From Sphingomonas taxi (lineage in GTDB: Bacteria > Pseudomonadota > Alphaproteobacteria > Sphingomonadales > Sphingomonadaceae), in NCBI GenBank assembly GCA_003240625.1, contig QFMX01000004.1, forward strand, positions 186,001-250,000: DNA of 64,000 nt. The letters are read 5' to 3'. The translations under genes and the position numbers were made by a program. Below are positions 60,685-64,000 of this stretch, one piece after another. The stretch's first letter is position 1. Every line of letters begins with the position of its first letter. The notes under the pieces are model-generated. The model worked only from the letters and a program-made list of their open reading frames with translations. It made no database searches and was not told the DNA's origin.

Positions 60685-62970
60685 ATGATCGGGTTTCGCG
60701 CGTCGGCAGGCAATGCCCATCCCATTCGCGCGGACATCGTGATGGATCCGGTGATAGAAGATATGTCCGAAGCCGTCACCGAACCTAGTTTCGACGAGGT
60801 TTATCAAGAGCCTGCGCAAGAACGCGGACCTCTTTACGCGGGTATCGCCGTGGCTGTCGTGGTCGTCTGGCTCGCCGGCATGCTCTGGCTTGCACGCGGC
60901 TCGCTCGGCACGATCGAGCCGGTCGCACTCGTCCAGTTCATCGCCGCTCTCTGCGTCGTTCCCGCGCTTGTCGGCATCGTCTGGCTGCTCGCGATGCGCA
61001 CCAGCCGTACCGAGGCCCGCCGTTTCGGTATCACCGCACAGGCGATGCGCGACGAGGCCGCGAGCCTGGAGCGCACCGTCGCCGCTTTGTCGAACACGAT
61101 CGACGCCAACCGCGTACAACTTGCCGAGCAGCTCGACGCGCTGATGGCGATGGGTGGCGGTGCGACCGAACAGCTCGCCGCGATCGGCCGCGGCATGGTG
61201 TCCGAGATCGACCAGGCCGCCGCACACGCGCGCAACCTCGCCACCTCGACCGCGGGCGCGCAGACCAGCCTCGGCGTCCTGATCGCCACCCTCCCCCGCG
61301 CGCAGGCGGATATCGACGACGTCGCCAAGCGGCTCGAACGTACTGGTCTCTCGGCCAGCGAGCATGCCGCTGCGCTCGACGCGCAGATCGTCGCGCTCGC
61401 CGAACGCGGCCGCGATGCCGACACGATGGCGAGCGGCGCAGCGCAACGCCTGGCCGCGCACATCGTCCGCATGGAGGCAACCAGCCAGACCGCGGGCGCG
61501 CACCTAGAATCGGTCACCGACGGCATGTCCGGCGCGGTCGATGCGCTGCTCAATCGCACCGCCGACGCGGTCGACGAAGCCCGCAAGAGCATTGCCGCGC
61601 AGGGCGACGCGATGCTGGCGATGGTCGGCGCGAACCAGGCTGCGCTCGACAGCGCCGCCCGCGACAGCGCCGAAGCGCTCGCCCGCCGCATCGCCACCGT
61701 CGAGGACGCGATCGAGCGGGTCGCGATCCGCCTCGACCTACAACGCAACGCGGGCGAGCGGATCGTCGACGACCTTCACACCGGGCTCGGCGAAGTCGAG
61801 ACGCGGATCGAGGCGCTCCACCGCCACGGCACCGAGCGCACCCAGGGTCTCGCCGCCTCGATCAGCGCGCTGGGCGGCTCCGCCGACGCGATGACCGAGG
61901 CTTTGCGCACCGGCGACGAGATGGCGCACCGGACCATCACGACGACCGAGACGCTGCTCGTCGCGCTCGACGCAGCCGCGCGTGAGATCGACGAGACGAT
62001 GCCCGAAGCGCTTGGCCGGCTCGATTCGCATGTGCTCGCCAGCAAGAGCATCGTCGTCTCGGCGCGGCCCGAACTGCTCGCGCTCGTCACCGCGGCGGAG
62101 AGCACGCACGACGCGATCGAGGCGATCGCGGGGGTCATCGGCGAACAGCGCCAGGTGCTCGATACGCTGTCGACGGACCTGCTAAACACGCTCAACACCG
62201 GTCGCGCTAAGGCCGATGCGCTGGGGCAGATGGTCGACGAGGCGATCGGCCGCACGCAGCATTTTGCCGAAGACGCCGCGCCGCAGTTGATCGAAGCGCT
62301 CCACCGCGTCCGCGAAACCGCTGCGGTCGCGGCCGACAAGACGCGCGAGACACTGTCGAAGGTCATTCCCGAAGCCGCAGCCGCGCTGGGCGCCGCCAGC
62401 GCCGATGCGATGCGGCGCGCGACCAACGATACGGTGGAGCGGCAGGTCAAGGCACTTACCGACGCCACCGATGCGGCCGTCGATGCAGCGACTGGCGCGA
62501 CCGAACGGCTGGCGCGCGAAGTCCAGGCGATCGTCGATCAGACCGCGATCGTCGAAACGCGGATCGAAGAGGCGCGGACCGAGCGCGAGGAGGCGGACAG
62601 CGACACCTTCGCACGCCGCGTGTCGTTGCTGATCGAATCGCTCAACTCCGCCTCGATCGACATCACCAAGGCGATCGCCCCGGAAATTTCCGACAGCGCC
62701 TGGGGGGCGTACCTCAAGGGTGACCGCGGCGTCTTCACGCGTCGCGCGGTGCGGATACTCGATGCGAGCGAAGTCCGCGAGATCGCCGGTCTCTATGACG
62801 ATGACGAAGCGTTCCGCGAGATGGTCAACCGCTACATCCACGACTTCGAGGCGATGCTCCGCGCGATCCTGACGCAGCGGGACGGGTCGCCGCTCGGGGT
62901 GACGTTGCTGTCGTCGGACATGGGCAAGCTGTATGTCGCGCTGGCGCAGGCGATCGAGCGCCTGCGCTGA
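60685..62970 (+). CDS. Two-TM coiled-coil protein, TipN-like in layout
   Basis: A 761-residue protein: a short acidic N-terminus, two TM helices (about residues 50-70 and 83-105), then about 560 residues of Ala/Glu/Arg/Thr-rich coiled coil, and a conserved-looking C-terminal domain (SLLIESLNSASIDITKAIAPEI, AWGAYLKGDRGVFTRRAVRILD, and GSPLGVTLLSSDMGKLYVAL). Two N-terminal TMs plus a long cytoplasmic coiled coil is the layout of the Caulobacter polarity factor TipN, but sequence homology is not established. The ATG at 60685 has GGGGG eight bases upstream; the frame is open to 60553. Divergent from the fusion-protein gene, with about 290 bases between that show nothing else. Confidence 0.8.
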   Translation: MIGFRASAGNAHPIRADIVMDPVIEDMSEAVTEPSFDEVYQEPAQERGPLYAGIAVAVVVVWLAGMLWLARGSLGTIEPVALVQFIAALCVVPALVGIVWLLAMRTSRTEARRFGITAQAMRDEAASLERTVAALSNTIDANRVQLAEQLDALMAMGGGATEQLAAIGRGMVSEIDQAAAHARNLATSTAGAQTSLGVLIATLPRAQADIDDVAKRLERTGLSASEHAAALDAQIVALAERGRDADTMASGAAQRLAAHIVRMEATSQTAGAHLESVTDGMSGAVDALLNRTADAVDEARKSIAAQGDAMLAMVGANQAALDSAARDSAEALARRIATVEDAIERVAIRLDLQRNAGERIVDDLHTGLGEVETRIEALHRHGTERTQGLAASISALGGSADAMTEALRTGDEMAHRTITTTETLLVALDAAAREIDETMPEALGRLDSHVLASKSIVVSARPELLALVTAAESTHDAIEAIAGVIGEQRQVLDTLSTDLLNTLNTGRAKADALGQMVDEAIGRTQHFAEDAAPQLIEALHRVRETAAVAADKTRETLSKVIPEAAAALGAASADAMRRATNDTVERQVKALTDATDAAVDAATGATERLAREVQAIVDQTAIVETRIEEARTEREEADSDTFARRVSLLIESLNSASIDITKAIAPEISDSAWGAYLKGDRGVFTRRAVRILDASEVREIAGLYDDDEAFREMVNRYIHDFEAMLRAILTQRDGSPLGVTLLSSDMGKLYVALAQAIERLR

Positions 62971-63066
62971 ACTGAACGGGAGTCTTCGACATGATCCAGC
63001 GGCACCGCTGACGCGGCCTTCGCCAGCGGAGCAATCCGCCGACGGGACTCAAGATTCGAGGCTCAC

Positions 63067-63846
63067 ATGCCAAGACTGAATACGAAGACATGCGTCGTCA
63101 CCGGCGCAGCGCGGGGCATCGGCCGCGCGATCGCCGAGCGCTTCCATGACGAGGGCGCCATCGTCATCCTCACCGATATCGACGAAACCATTGGCGCCGA
63201 AACTGCGGCGGCGATCGGCTGCCGGTTCGAAAAGCTGGACGTCCGCGAAGAGGCGGACTGGCAACGACTGTCGGAGATCGTTCCCGTCGCCGACGTGGTC
63301 GTCAACAATGCCGGCGTGACGGGGTTCGAGCACGGCATGGTCGCGCATGATCCCGAACATGCGAGTTTGGCGGACTGGCGCGCGGTCCATGCGGTCAATC
63401 TCGACGGCACGTTCCTCGGTTGCCGCTATGCGATCGGAGCGATGAAGGCGGCGGGGACCGGATCGATCATCAACATCTCTTCACGCTCCGGGCTGGTCGG
63501 CATCCCCCTCGCTGGGGCGTATGCGTCGTCGAAGGCGGCGATCCGCAATCATAGCAAGACGGTGGCGCTGTATTGCGCGCAGCGGGGGTGGAAGATCCGC
63601 TGCAACTCGGTGCATCCGGCGGCGATCCTGACGCCGATCTGGGAGCCGATGCTGGGGAATGGTCCGGACCGGGAAGCGCGGATGGCGGCGCTGGTGGCGG
63701 ATTCGCCGTTGAAGCGGTTCGGGATGCCCGACGAGGTCGCCGCGGTTGCGGTGATGCTGGCGTCGGACGAGGCCACGTATATCACGGGGACGGAGATCAA
63801 TATCGATGGCGGCTTGCTCGCGGGCTCTGCCGCGTCACCGGGGTGA
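63067..63846 (+). CDS. Short-chain dehydrogenase/reductase
   Basis: A 259-residue classical SDR oxidoreductase: NAD(P)-binding TGAARGIG (residues 12-19), VVNNAGV, catalytic Ser in NISSRSGL, YASSK (Tyr and Lys) and the C-terminal TGTEINIDGGLLAG. An Asp after the second strand (LTDIDE) favours NAD over NADP. Substrate unknown. The ATG is preceded by GAGGC. About 95 non-coding bases separate it from the coiled-coil gene. Confidence 0.93.
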   Translation: MPRLNTKTCVVTGAARGIGRAIAERFHDEGAIVILTDIDETIGAETAAAIGCRFEKLDVREEADWQRLSEIVPVADVVVNNAGVTGFEHGMVAHDPEHASLADWRAVHAVNLDGTFLGCRYAIGAMKAAGTGSIINISSRSGLVGIPLAGAYASSKAAIRNHSKTVALYCAQRGWKIRCNSVHPAAILTPIWEPMLGNGPDREARMAALVADSPLKRFGMPDEVAAVAVMLASDEATYITGTEINIDGGLLAGSAASPG

Positions 63847-63857
63847 TGGTAAACTCA

Positions 63858-63987
63858 CGATCCTCCCCCGCCAGGGGGAGGTGGCTGGCACTTGCCAGAC
63901 GGAGGGGGAGGTAAAGGAAACCTCTGTTCCGTATCCTCCCCCTCCGTCACCTTCGGTGCCACCTCCCCCTGGCGGGAGAGGATCGTG
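63858..63987. repeat. Intergenic inverted repeat (CCTCCCC / GGGGAGG family)
   Basis: ACGATCCTCCCCCGCCAGGG at the left and CTCCCCCTGGCGGGAGAGGA at the right, with inner GGCTGGCACTTGCCAG. Same design as at 10.4, 14.8 and 26.8 kb. The last 12 bases of the window carry nothing else. Confidence 0.86.
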
Positions 63988-64000
63988 AGGGTTCTCTCAG

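Noticed and set aside
1..64000. Integrated element or prophage
   Set aside because: No integrase, transposase, phage structural gene or tRNA-flanking direct repeat is seen; the unusual DNA is limited to short repeats and the AT-rich patches at 9.07, 20.5 and 22.3 kb.

Overview
The window looks like chromosome of a sphingomonad (Sphingomonas or a close relative, Alphaproteobacteria). The reasons are high GC, a DivL-type cell-cycle pseudokinase, LexA half-sites of the GTTC-N7-GTTC type, EcfG-like promoters (GGAAC-N16/17-CGTT), a large TonB-dependent receptor, and the gene run tpiA / ppiD / trpE / trpGDC / moaC / moeA / lexA / comEC / gltX / gltA, an order I recall as typical of sphingomonads. 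I see no tRNA, rRNA, CRISPR array, transposase or prophage.

Region by region. 0-4 kb (minus strand): divL, tsaE, amgK and the start of murU; the last three overlap by a few bases. 4-10.5 kb: a TonB-dependent receptor, ahcY behind a 20-bp perfect palindrome, yqgE, and a divergent peroxiredoxin. 10.6-16 kb: AMP nucleosidase, a small single-TM protein, an M2 metallopeptidase and an alpha/beta hydrolase. 16-22.4 kb: a 1479-residue YadA-like trimeric autotransporter with 210-bp internal repeats behind an AT-rich leader, then asd and a tiny membrane-protein gene with atypical codons. 22.5-32.8 kb: an S9 peptidase, a MoxR ATPase and its presumed VWA partner separated by a GT-C-like membrane protein, a CHAP hydrolase and an S15/CocE hydrolase. 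33-39.6 kb: anmK, rimO, a stress-type mini membrane protein, a serine hydrolase overlapping an M17 aminopeptidase, and a secreted TPR-like protein. 39.7-56.7 kb: the housekeeping run. 56.5-64 kb: a poorly characterised cluster with a histidine-kinase-like protein lacking the phospho-accepting histidine, a DUF2336-like partner, a nucleotidyltransferase-like/membrane fusion and a two-TM coiled-coil protein, ending with an SDR oxidoreductase.

How the genes work together. amgK-murU and anmK form a cell-wall MurNAc recycling route. ahcY and amn touch adenosine/adenine metabolism. ppiD-trpE and trpG-trpD-trpC-moaC form compact operon blocks joining tryptophan synthesis to molybdopterin synthesis, and lexA is autoregulated through overlapping SOS sites. 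Three tiny or low-complexity membrane proteins each have an EcfG-like promoter, suggesting a general-stress output.

The strongest structural theme is a dense set of long inverted repeats between genes (about 18 copies in several families). At least three have become part of coding ends: the TrpG C-terminus, the ComEC C-terminus and the N-terminus of the GT-C-like protein. The most interesting biology is the presence of two histidine-kinase-like proteins without the H-box histidine (DivL with Tyr579, and the 56.7-58.1 kb protein with Lys243). Functions below come from reading motifs by eye, with no database search.
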